64,000 nucleotides of DNA from Lumbricus rubellus. Taxonomy: Eukaryota; Annelida; Clitellata; Crassiclitellata; Lumbricidae. A program made the translations under genes and the position numbers. The DNA lies in NCBI GenBank assembly GCA_945859605.1, contig OX243811.1, positions 60,116,044 to 60,180,043 of the forward strand, in the 5' to 3' direction. The notes beneath the pieces were generated by a model. That model was not told where the DNA came from, did not search any database, and saw nothing but the letters and a program-made list of their open reading frames with translations. Below, in pieces: positions 27,826 to 36,700 of the stretch (its first letter is position 1; every line of letters begins with the position of its first letter).

Positions 27826-27838
27826 TTTTTTTTTTTAC
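27680..27838. repeat. (TTA)n microsatellite / LINE 3' tail
   Basis: TTA/ATT repeats broken by a T run directly adjoin the 3' end of the minus-strand LINE. On the LINE strand this reads as a short A run followed by (AAT)n, so it is either the element's own tail or its microsatellite target. Confidence 0.85.
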
Positions 27839-27871
27839 CCGAGGTACCTATAATCCCTCAGGTGTCAGATA

Positions 27872-30868
27872 TTAATAAGCAATTTTAACTCTGGAGTGGC
27901 CATCCATGTCAAGATCAGGAAGAACAAAAGTGCTGTGGAAGGCAACAGCATTAAAACGCTGAATGGTGACAGACAGGCGTTGAAACAAGAAGCTTGTTTC
28001 TCTTGCGTCGCCTGAAATTTGGCTCAAGAGACGACCCAGGTCGGCGAGAAATGCCTGTCCCTTGGCGTTAATTGGCCCCATTGTTTCAAAAGCCAATGGG
28101 ACAAAGTGGTAGGTTTGCATCAGTTGTGCATATTTTGTATTTTTCCTGGCTTCAGCCAGTTCCGCAGCGCCACCCATCCGAATGGAGGTTGTGGCTAGAT
28201 AAGAGGTAGCCACAGTATCTGCCACTGTAACGTCCCAGGTCAAACAACGACCCGAGCGCCAGGGAATCAGTGTAAGGCCGTCTGGTCTTTTGCCATCCGA
28301 CCTTGACAAACCAGGTGGTTCCTTAACTGCCGGAATGCCTGCCTGAACAAGGCCCCTGCAGATTAGGTCATTTAGGACCGCATGTCGGGCCTGACGACCA
28401 GGGCCAAGACGGCACGAGAGGCCGTGCGATCCTTCAGCGGTCACAAGAGTGCCACACGGGCAGCTGTGTGGATGACAAATGACGGCACCTAGACGGAGGC
28501 CCACCGCTATCCTAACCGCCTCGTCATCCAGCCTGAGACCGCATGTGCTTATGGGCAAGGCAAACAGCCAGTCACCTGCATGAGGTGCTGAGACTGCCTT
28601 CAAACGTGCTTGGTGGTAATCACTGGTGTGAAAGTGGTCAAGCTCGGCTATTGATTCTGCAATAACCGGTTTGTCCCAGAAGGACTGCCTGTGAGAGAGT
28701 TCTCCATCAGTACAGTATGTAGGATATTTTAAGCACCAATGCTCAAACGAGGTAGAAAAATGTTGGTCTGTTTCCATCTTCACGTTGCTCAGCATGGAGG
28801 TTTGGAGGGCGAGGGTACCTGCAGCGGAGGCCAAAAAGGCAGGAAGCGCAAGCGAGGATACCCTGCGGATACCCAGACCACCAGCTTTGACAGGGAGGGT
28901 GGCCTGCAACCATTGATCATCTGTCAGCGAAAGATTCAAAATCGAACAGAGACCAGTTCTCAACAGAGAATCATATTGTTCAAGAAGAGGATGGTCCGAA
29001 CAAGGACCGCAACGGAGGATGTGCATCAGCTTGGGGGAGCTGAGTGAACATCTCAGTAGAATGAGAGCGTCGTGTTTAGTGACGCTTACCAATCTGGACA
29101 GTGCCAGAGAAAACTCAGAGCATCTTTTTTCAAGACAGGCCGTGAGTGCGTCCAACGTGGAAAGTGGAGCACCAAGAAGAACGGCTTTCTCCGGTGCAGT
29201 AACTGAAAAGCGACTGAGCGGTTCAGGTAGCTGTGAGACAATGGAGTGCGTTATTACTTCGCATTTCGCATGGTTTAGGGACAACCCCAGTTCCATGCAC
29301 TCACGTTCGATAGTCTCAACGTCGGCAGCCACCCCCGCTGCCGCCCCTCCCAAGGTAACATCACCGAGATAACCTAGAACCATAGGGGAGCACAAGTTCA
29401 GTAATATCACTTGCAACGGGAGACAAAAAAGCAGCGGACCGAGGGGATCGCCTTGCTGCGGGCCCACTTCGGACCGTAGAGAAAAACGACCGAACTTTAG
29501 GTCAGAAGTTTCTGCGTAAGCCAGATTACAGTATGGTAAAAGTTCAGGTAAAGTGTCAAGTACTGAGGACAACATTCGGTCTCTGTATAAGCTATTGAAT
29601 GCGTTAGAGAAATCAAGTTTTACAACTATTGAACCTTCTTCCATCTTGTTTATGAATCGCCTGACTGTATGGACAGCTGCTTCGCATCCCCCAGGAGTGC
29701 CCACCCCCACTTGTTTATGAGAAAAATAGGTTGAAACTCTTGGGAGCGCGAAAGTGTTCGCGCACTTGGAACTCAACCTACGCCAGCAATAACCTATAAC
29801 GATAGGTCGTAGTCCTCCGGACTTTTTCCGGAGGGCAAACAGTGTACCACCAAAAAGAGTCGAACGGACTTCGTTGGGGCAAATTCCAGCCAGTAGCAAA
29901 TTAACAAGGGCTGTGATCGCTGAGATCAGTTCGGGGCCAATGTCTTTGCAATTTGTCAAGTCTAGCAAATGTTGGGGTCTAAGACCGTCGGGTCCCCCAG
30001 ATGAACCTGCTGGAAAGGAACGGATGTGTATGCGCACTTCCTCCTCAGTGGTTTGAAGTGGAGGTACTGGGGTTTCCATCGGTATAATTGGTCGATCAGG
30101 AGGATGGTGTGGGTGTTTGGAGCTTAATTCTTCCAGAGTGTCGAGATTATTTGGGACTGGTTTATCCTCTGAACACAGGATTCTGACCGCTGCTTTTATA
30201 TTACCATCTTCCAGCTTAGAAGATACCGCTGCCGCTATTATTTCCTGATCATCAACCCTATGAACACTTTGGGCAGCGGTCCTGGGGTGTGACATGTCTG
30301 GTGCGAACAAGTCATCTATCTTGAGAGGCCAAATCGTCGATAAGTTCTCGACTCGACCTTTAATAGTTGAGGTTAGGTTGTGACGTTTGCCGCCTCTAAC
30401 CGGCTGCTCTAAAATGAGAGCTCCAAAAGCGATCAGAATTTTCCAGTGGAGGGGGTTACGAGGGTCTGAAATGATCTTATTGATGACCGATGTCAGCAGT
30501 CTGCCTACTGCTGGTCTGGCCGCCTTAGGAACATGCTTGAGCAGTCTGTTTTTCAGCACTGGATGGGGGATTCTTCCCCCAGACCCAAGGCCGTCCACAT
30601 CTTCTGCCAACTCCGCAGTGTTGGGTGGCTGAGGTACAGATGGATCTGCAGACTGAGCACTCCGAGCATCCGAGACCGTGTCAGTGGCAGTGTTTTCCCT
30701 AGGGGGTTTGTGAGACCCCGGGCATGGATTCTGGCGTGGGCCGTGAAGATGGACCCTTCCATCCTTGTTATGTAGCTGCCTAAAGGTCCCACAAATGCTG
30801 CAAGTACCCCTCGCCTTCTGTGAAGCAGCGGTCTGAGATTGAGACCCGCTCACAGACGGACCATCCAT
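27872..30868 (-). CDS. LINE protein: zinc finger, RT, restriction-like endonuclease
   Basis: The protein is 998 aa. The N-terminal Cys/His motif CSICGTF...HLHGPRQNPCPGSH (about 22-52) is a DNA-binding finger. RT begins around SSGGPDGLRPQHL, with LDFSNAFNS (motif A) and GPQQGDPLGPLLF (motif B). Motif C reads GYLGDVTLGG: the first Asp expected in the (Y/F)xDD box is Gly (residue 502, codon at 29363-29365), so the enzyme should be inactive. A CPCGTL...HGLSC Cys/His region and RPDGLTLIPW...CLTWDVTV near residue 860 fit the PD-(D/E)xK endonuclease of R2/R4-type elements. The frame is otherwise open. Confidence 0.85.
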   Translation of the reverse strand: MDGPSVSGSQSQTAASQKARGTCSICGTFRQLHNKDGRVHLHGPRQNPCPGSHKPPRENTATDTVSDARSAQSADPSVPQPPNTAELAEDVDGLGSGGRIPHPVLKNRLLKHVPKAARPAVGRLLTSVINKIISDPRNPLHWKILIAFGALILEQPVRGGKRHNLTSTIKGRVENLSTIWPLKIDDLFAPDMSHPRTAAQSVHRVDDQEIIAAAVSSKLEDGNIKAAVRILCSEDKPVPNNLDTLEELSSKHPHHPPDRPIIPMETPVPPLQTTEEEVRIHIRSFPAGSSGGPDGLRPQHLLDLTNCKDIGPELISAITALVNLLLAGICPNEVRSTLFGGTLFALRKKSGGLRPIVIGYCWRRLSSKCANTFALPRVSTYFSHKQVGVGTPGGCEAAVHTVRRFINKMEEGSIVVKLDFSNAFNSLYRDRMLSSVLDTLPELLPYCNLAYAETSDLKFGRFSLRSEVGPQQGDPLGPLLFCLPLQVILLNLCSPMVLGYLGDVTLGGAAAGVAADVETIERECMELGLSLNHAKCEVITHSIVSQLPEPLSRFSVTAPEKAVLLGAPLSTLDALTACLEKRCSEFSLALSRLVSVTKHDALILLRCSLSSPKLMHILRCGPCSDHPLLEQYDSLLRTGLCSILNLSLTDDQWLQATLPVKAGGLGIRRVSSLALPAFLASAAGTLALQTSMLSNVKMETDQHFSTSFEHWCLKYPTYCTDGELSHRQSFWDKPVIAESIAELDHFHTSDYHQARLKAVSAPHAGDWLFALPISTCGLRLDDEAVRIAVGLRLGAVICHPHSCPCGTLVTAEGSHGLSCRLGPGRQARHAVLNDLICRGLVQAGIPAVKEPPGLSRSDGKRPDGLTLIPWRSGRCLTWDVTVADTVATSYLATTSIRMGGAAELAEARKNTKYAQLMQTYHFVPLAFETMGPINAKGQAFLADLGRLLSQISGDARETSFLFQRLSVTIQRFNAVAFHSTFVLPDLDMDGHSRVKIAY

Positions 30869-31050
30869 TTATCTTAAGCTGACCCAGAAACGAAACTTAT
30901 CATTGTCTGGGTCGCACATAGTCTATATATTAAGGTTAAATATCGAGCAAACTGCTCGTGAAATTTACTGCAACTCGGGTAAGAAATATCTATCAGACAT
31001 TCAGACGTCGAAAACAGCTGACCCAAAACAAACAATGCACCGTGAATGAC

Positions 31051-31354
31051 CTAATAAACTCATAGAATTCAAAGAGAGAAATACATGTGGAAACTATCAA
31101 ACGTCGAAAACAAACGAGCAGTGCAGCGTGTATATGCGCCAAATAGAACTCAACGAAATACCTGTGAGAATACCAGCCTTAAGTTCAACAGCAAACGCTA
31201 ATAAACTCATAGAATTCAAAGAAAGAAATACCTGTGGAAACTATCAAACTATCAAACGTCGACACCAAACGAGCAGTGCAGCGTGTATATGTCCCAAATA
31301 GAACTCAACGAAATACCTGTGAGAATGCCAGCCTTAAATTCAACAGCAAACGCG
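31051..31354 (-). repeat. 147-bp tandem repeats in LINE 5' leader
   Basis: Two units starting CTAATAAACTCATAGAATTC (31051 and 31198) are about 95 percent alike, and the second has a 10-bp internal duplication of AAACTATC. A degenerate partial unit precedes them near 31000. Tandem 5' monomers are common promoter elements in LINEs. Confidence 0.8.
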
Positions 31355-31650
31355 GTAAACAAGCGTAGTGGCCTAAACGACACGGGACACCTCGGAACCA
31401 AACAGGGGGGCGTGTCTGGCCGTCTGTCTGGTCGCTAACTTCGAACTATTAGCGAGATGCCCCTAAATAGAGACATAAGTGTAAATAACTGCCAGGTCTG
31501 CTCTATAGAGCCAGAGAAGAAAACCTATCGTGAAATCAACGACAAAAGCAACTTCCAACAGTGCAAAAAGTGAGATTAAAACCAAGTTTAGCTTCCCGAC
31601 AAAAACAAGCCGCCATCTTGACCGGAGGCCACTCCAGAGAATGTATGTAT

Positions 31651-31654
<4 letters not shown>

Positions 31655-31725
<71 letters not shown>
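31655..31725. repeat. (ATT)n microsatellite
   Basis: An uninterrupted ATT array next to GTATGTATGT. On the minus strand it reads as an (AAT)n tail of sequence at 31726-31850, so it may be the tail of a second, truncated LINE. Confidence 0.9.
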
Positions 31726-31727
<2 letters not shown>

Positions 31728-31854
31728 ACCATCATTTATTTCTGTTACAAACTGTGCAACGCCAACTGGCTGTGCTTGCTGAACAGTGAACGCCTGACAA
31801 AACGCAATCATAATGTACTAATAGTTTGCCTACAACAGCATACTAAAAACCAAT

Positions 31855-31914
31855 GTATGTATGTATGTATGTATGTATGTATGTATGTATGTATGTATGT
31901 ATGTATGTATGTAT

Positions 31915-31964
<50 letters not shown>

Positions 31965-31965
31965 T
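31855..31965. repeat. (TATG)n followed by (ATT)n
   Basis: About 15 TATG units run directly into about 16 ATT units. The ATT part adjoins the truncated LINE copy that follows. Confidence 0.92.
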
Positions 31966-32166
31966 CTATTACTATTGTTATCATTTCCAAATACCAACTT
32001 TTAATATCTTCAAGACAACATATTAATAACAGAAAAAACAATAAACTAAAAAAGCTATTAGCTATAGCTACATGTCTTCTGGCTTCGGCTCAGCTAATGT
32101 GCCTCGAAAGGCCACCGAGTTGAAGTGCTGGACCGTAATAGAGAGGCGTTGCAGCAAAAAACAGGT
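31966..32166 (-). mobile_element. Severely truncated copy of the R2/R4-type LINE
   Basis: Read on the minus strand, 32085-32165 encodes a stretch with QRLSITVQHFNSVAF, matching the last coding part of the full element (QRLSVTIQRFNAVAF). A different 3' UTR and an (AAT)n tail follow. Only the final 3' end survives. Confidence 0.75.
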
Positions 32167-32435
32167 ATATTGTTATCATTATTATCATTACTATTATTAT
32201 TATTATTACTATTATTGTTAATGTCTGTTTGATGTTATCCAGTTAGCCTGTCGGGGATTGACTTTCCGTGGTTGTAACACAAACACATGCAGCGTCTTCT
32301 CAACCACTTAAAACCCATCTTATATTAATATGTTATGTTATGTTATGTTATGTTATGTTATGTAATGTATAATTATAATATTTTGTTATGACATGATACT
32401 GTAAGTTTCACTATGATGCTGTACCGATCTTGTAG
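32167..32435 (+). other. End of intron 4, simple repeats
   Basis: It contains ATT-rich sequence (32170-32220) and a TATGT pentanucleotide array (about 32327-32362) that is also present, shorter, before unit 2 exon 5. The acceptor is at 32434-32435. Confidence 0.7.
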
Positions 32436-32704
32436 AAAACACAACCGCCTGGAGCCCAGTCCAACAAAAAATCTTCTGAACGAGTGGCCAGCGTCTGACT
32501 AATTGTAGCACTCCATTCGTCTGGAAGCCAAAGCCCAACGCTGCAGTGATTCCGTTTGAATACCTCAACTGGGCAGCACCGCAACCGGACTGCACCGGTA
32601 ACTCAGAATTTTGTGTTGGCACCGCTCCAGGTCGCAATTACAGCTGGAACGACTACAGCTGCTCTCTGACTTGCTGCGTTTTATGCGAGTACGGACCGTT
32701 CTAG
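32436..32704 (+). pseudogene. Unit 1 exon 5: second half of CTLD, nonsense codon
   Basis: The acceptor is ATCTTGTAG at 32427-32435. The frame continues from exon 4 in phase 1, but the fifteenth codon is TGA at 32477-32479 where unit 2 has TGG. Beyond it the original frame still shows NWAAPQPDC (QPD, galactose-type), SWNDYSC (WND, calcium site) and CVLCEYGPF before TAG at 32702-32704. The downstream sequence has kept its frame, so the nonsense change looks young. Confidence 0.85.
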
Positions 32705-34668
32705 GAAACAGTCGGATCTGCTGCTTTAGTTCATCATTCTGTAAATTTATATATACATTTGTATATGATGTAGGAATATGTATATTGTATTATATTATAT
32801 ATGCGACGTCTGGATGATCTCTCACTGATGATCAACATTAGAAAATAAAATGATTGATTGCGATCATTTTCCTCAATTTACTCTGAGTGACAAAAACTGA
32901 CAATGCTACAAAATATAGTGTTTCAGTCTTCGATTTCTTGTTAGATGGGCAATGGGCATGATACATCTTCTCCCCAACTTAGGAAATGATCCTCTTTTAT
33001 GACAGAATATAATCATTGTTATCTTTCGTATGATTGTGGTAATGTGGTTTTGGTTCGCAAATTAATATATTATAGTTAGGCTAATTAATAAAATGCTGCT
33101 TTCTCAATGTCGTTCTTTACGTTGTTAAGCCTAGCCTAAGTAGGCAATGTCCACGTCGTCAATCTAGCTTCCGCTTAAGAAGAACCTTTCTTCGTTAATC
33201 CAGGTTCTATTCAAGCAAGGAATTATTTCCACGAATCCAGCTTCTGTTTGATTTAAGCAAAATCTATTCATCGATCCAACTTCTATTTTCTCAAGAATTA
33301 GAATTGCTGATCTCATAGGGTATTTTTTTGGAAGATGCATAGCCTCTGGAGCAGAAATTCGAAGCATTATTTCACTGTTTAAAAATTCAACACCGACCCT
33401 CTGAAATTCCACACCAGCTCACTGGCAAAGCAATAATTTTAGCGTGACCCTGATGATGTCCCAGCATTCAACTCAAAGAGGAATTAATCGATTACAAATA
33501 GCGGCTACTATACAGTTGTACATGTATACATTATTAAGTAGCAAAGTAGTCCTACTAAGGGAATGGCGGTTGGGACCACACTCAGTGACTGACACAATTA
33601 AAAATTTATGCATTTAGGCTACTCTCGCCACTTTTGATTAATTGTAGCAGCGGGATCGGACAATGGGCATTTTTAGAACTAGTCTCCACAAGTTTAAATC
33701 TGTTCTACCTCCTATAAGTGAGATGTGGACCAAATTTGAAGCAGATTGGAGCATTTTTAGAGGGCTCTCAAGGTCAAACAATCTATCAAAATAGGGTCAT
33801 TTCATGTCAGATCAACCAGACCTTCCCACCTTCGCTTAAAATATTTGCTGAAAATTTACCATCTCTTTGCTAAACATTTTGAGGCATTTTGCATCGAGTT
33901 GTATGAAATGTTTTCTGAAGCCACATTCAACATGATATAACTCAAGAAGTGGAGCAGATAGAAGCATGAGTTTTCCACTGATGCTGCAGAAAGCTGACGG
34001 TGACCAACAAGCCTATTATAATTACTGTCTATTGAGTAGAAACTTTACAGGACAGCTGCCAATATGCCTTCTCATAACTCGAAAACTGCATTTTGTTGAA
34101 TTTACCTGACAGATATGAGAAACAGCAACTGCAGGAAATCTGGCGTCTGTTCATATTCGGATGACGCAAGTAGGCCTAATTGGCTACTACTGGATGTACT
34201 TGGCTTTGGTGCTTAATTGCAAAATGAAGCGATATGAACATGCTTAACTTTGTCCAACTGCTGATAGGGAGTCAATTATTTTACCTTTGCTTAGTGGAAA
34301 TTGCAATATATTGGCAAAGATAAGAAGCGGCGCTGAAGTTTGACCGAAGGGAAAGGGCACAGGGGAACTGCCAGGGCTATCCTCCAACGAACGAGAACGT
34401 TCTTCGACTTCTAGTGCTCTTTCATGTCCAGAAAAGAAAGCACGTAAAGAAGCAGCAGCTTTAGCCATTTCAAAAGTTATTGAAATTTGTCACGAATTCC
34501 ACATCAGAGAGACTGAAGGCATGGACTTGAATGACATCGACAATTATGTGTCGCTGCTCCGTTATGGGGTGAGACAACTGCTTCAATTTCATTTAGTTGC
34601 GGCTCTGTTCTTTCTTCAGACAGCGTATAGGCCTATGCTAAAGTTCCATATGTTGGGATGATAAGCCA
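32705..34668. other. Intergenic, unit 1 to unit 2
   Basis: The first 322 bases are 3' flank of unit 1. Candidate polyadenylation signal AATAAA occurs at about 32845. From 33027 the sequence repeats 1-1642 nearly base for base. No gene recognised. Confidence 0.6.
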
Positions 34669-34678
34669 CAAGTAGCCT

Positions 34679-36690
34679 CTTCTTCTTCTTTACGTTCTCT
34701 GCCAATTGGCAGGTCCAGACGTCCAATATTTCCACTTTTCCCGCTGTTGTGCCATGTCCTTCAGTTCTCTGTATCCAGCTTCCATCATCCCGTCCAGCAG
34801 TTTTTGTCTAGACCTTCCTCTGCACCTCTTTCCCTCCAATCTTCCTTCAATTATTTCTTTCTGCAGTGAGTCACCTCTTAGCAAATGTCCCACCCAATTC
34901 TTTTGTCTTATCTTTATTGTGTCCAGCAGAGATCTTTTCTCTTCTACCATCATTAGTACTTCTTCATTTGAAACGTGCTTTGTCCAACTGATTTTCTCCA
35001 TCTTTCTCCATACCCACATTTCAAAAGCTTCCAGCCTCTGCACATCTTCTTTTCTCATTGTCCATGTCTCTGCGCCATATAACGTCACACTCCATATCAA
35101 TGTTTTTACCATTCTTTTCTTCAGATTTCTATTTAGCCCTCCTCTTAGCAGTTCTTTCCTTTTTAAGAATGCCTCTTTGCCCATTGCTATTCTCCTTCTT
35201 ATCTCTCTATGACATTTGGCATCGCTTGATATTAAGCTTCCCAAATAGCAGAATTCCTTCACCTGCTCTATTTCTTCTCCATTTATTTTTATACAAATAG
35301 TTGTTTCCTTTTCCTTACTGATCTTCATAACTTTTGTCTTTTTGATGTTTATTTTCATGTTGAATTCTTCCGAGGTCGCATTTAGTCGATCCATCATTCG
35401 TTGCAGATCCTTTTCACTTTCTGCCAGCATTGCTTGATCGTCAGCAAACCTTAAAGCTTTTACCCATTTCCCTCCTACTTTTATTCCTTCTTCTGTACCA
35501 TCAACTGCCTCTCTTATTAGCTCTTCTATGTAGATATTAAACAGTAATGGTGACAACGGACACCCTTGCCTCACTCCTCTACCAATTTGTCCCGGTTCTG
35601 AATATTCCCCATCTACTCTGACTCTGACCTTTTGTCCCATGTACAGATTCCCAATAAGTCTCCTATCTCTCCAGTCGACCCCCATCCTTCTCAATGCACC
35701 CATCAATTTCCTCCAATCTACTCTATCAAACGCCTTCTCATAATCTACAAAGCATATGCATACTTCCATTCCATGTTCGAGACTTCTTTCTGTTAACACT
35801 CTTAGGGCACCAATGGCATCCCTAGTGCCTCTGCCTTTCCTAAACCCAAACTGGTCTTCTCCAAGACATCCGTCTGCTTCTGCTTTAGCTTGCAACCTCT
35901 TTGTGATCACCTTTAACATAACCTTTGAAGCATGTGTTAGTAAGCTGATGGTACGATGCTCCTCACATTTTGTTGCATTTGGCTTTTTCTTTATTGGGAT
36001 CATGATGGTTTCTAAAAAATCCTCCGGCCAAATTCCTGATGTGTATATGTCTTGGCATAGTGTAACAAGTTCCTTCATTGCCTTTTCTCCTAGACATTTG
36101 AGTATTTCAGCCGGTATATTATCACTTCCTTCTGTTTTACTATCTTTCATTCCTTTGATGGCTGCTAGCCCTTCTTCCCTCAATATCTCCGGTCCTATGC
36201 TCTCATTGTCCTCTGCTATTGTTTCATCCATGATCTGCGTGGGTCTCTTTTTGCTCTGATATAGCTCTTCCACATATTCTTTCCATCTTTCTCTTACTTC
36301 TTTAGGATCTTGCAGCAGCATTCCATTTTTATCCTGCACTGGGATTCCTCCTCCTGTTGTCTTCTTCTTTGTGATTCTTTTCACTGTTTCGTACACTTTG
36401 TCATATCTCCCCGCTTTCTGTAGTTCCTCTAAATCTCTACATTGATCCTCCCACCATTGTTCTCTCGCTTTTTCTGTTGTTCTTCTGAGTTTATTGTTTA
36501 GTCTTTTGTATTCCTGCTTTGCCTTGTCTGTGCTCTGATGTTTCCACTGCCGTCTTTCTTCCATTTCCTGTATCATTTCTTCTGTAATCCATGGTTTCCT
36601 TGGCAGCGCTCCTTTTTGATGTCCTACTGTTTCCGTTGCCTCTTTTATAATGACATCTTTGAGTGTCCTCCATCTTTCCTCGGTTGTTGC
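34679..36690 (-). mobile_element. 5'-truncated RTE-like LINE, copy B
   Basis: Same ends, tail and CAAGTAGCCT target duplication (34669-34678 and 36691-36700) as copy A. Confidence 0.85.
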
Positions 36691-36693
36691 CAA
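34690..36693 (-). CDS. LINE reverse transcriptase, copy B
   Basis: 667 codons, identical to copy A except for one Gly/Glu difference in AAIKGMKDSKT. The RT FADD motif is intact. No endonuclease domain and no own start codon at the truncated 5' end. Confidence 0.85.
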   Translation of the reverse strand: MATTEERWRTLKDVIIKEATETVGHQKGALPRKPWITEEMIQEMEERRQWKHQSTDKAKQEYKRLNNKLRRTTEKAREQWWEDQCRDLEELQKAGRYDKVYETVKRITKKKTTGGGIPVQDKNGMLLQDPKEVRERWKEYVEELYQSKKRPTQIMDETIAEDNESIGPEILREEGLAAIKGMKDSKTEGSDNIPAEILKCLGEKAMKELVTLCQDIYTSGIWPEDFLETIMIPIKKKPNATKCEEHRTISLLTHASKVMLKVITKRLQAKAEADGCLGEDQFGFRKGRGTRDAIGALRVLTERSLEHGMEVCICFVDYEKAFDRVDWRKLMGALRRMGVDWRDRRLIGNLYMGQKVRVRVDGEYSEPGQIGRGVRQGCPLSPLLFNIYIEELIREAVDGTEEGIKVGGKWVKALRFADDQAMLAESEKDLQRMMDRLNATSEEFNMKINIKKTKVMKISKEKETTICIKINGEEIEQVKEFCYLGSLISSDAKCHREIRRRIAMGKEAFLKRKELLRGGLNRNLKKRMVKTLIWSVTLYGAETWTMRKEDVQRLEAFEMWVWRKMEKISWTKHVSNEEVLMMVEEKRSLLDTIKIRQKNWVGHLLRGDSLQKEIIEGRLEGKRCRGRSRQKLLDGMMEAGYRELKDMAQQREKWKYWTSGPANWQRT

Positions 36694-36700
36694 GTAGCCT

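Larger units (their letters stand above)
27839..31640 (-). mobile_element. R2/R4-type (restriction-like endonuclease) LINE
   Basis: It is nearly full length: a 5' leader with tandem repeats, one long frame, a short 3' UTR and an (AAT)n tail. It lies in intron 4 of lectin unit 1. (ATT)n tracts lie on both sides, which recalls R4/Dong-type elements that target TAA microsatellites. The exact 5' end is uncertain to within tens of bases; it lies near the GTATGTATGTATTATT junction at about 31640. Confidence 0.75.

Noticed and set aside
27885..31640. 13-bp inverted match CTCTGGAGTGGCC near both ends of the R2/R4-type LINE
   Set aside because: LINEs do not need inverted ends, one copy lies within the coding region, and a single 13-bp match could be chance.
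31530..32123. Open frame rich in Ile through the ATT and TATG repeats
   Set aside because: It spans microsatellites and LINE tails; no conserved segment.
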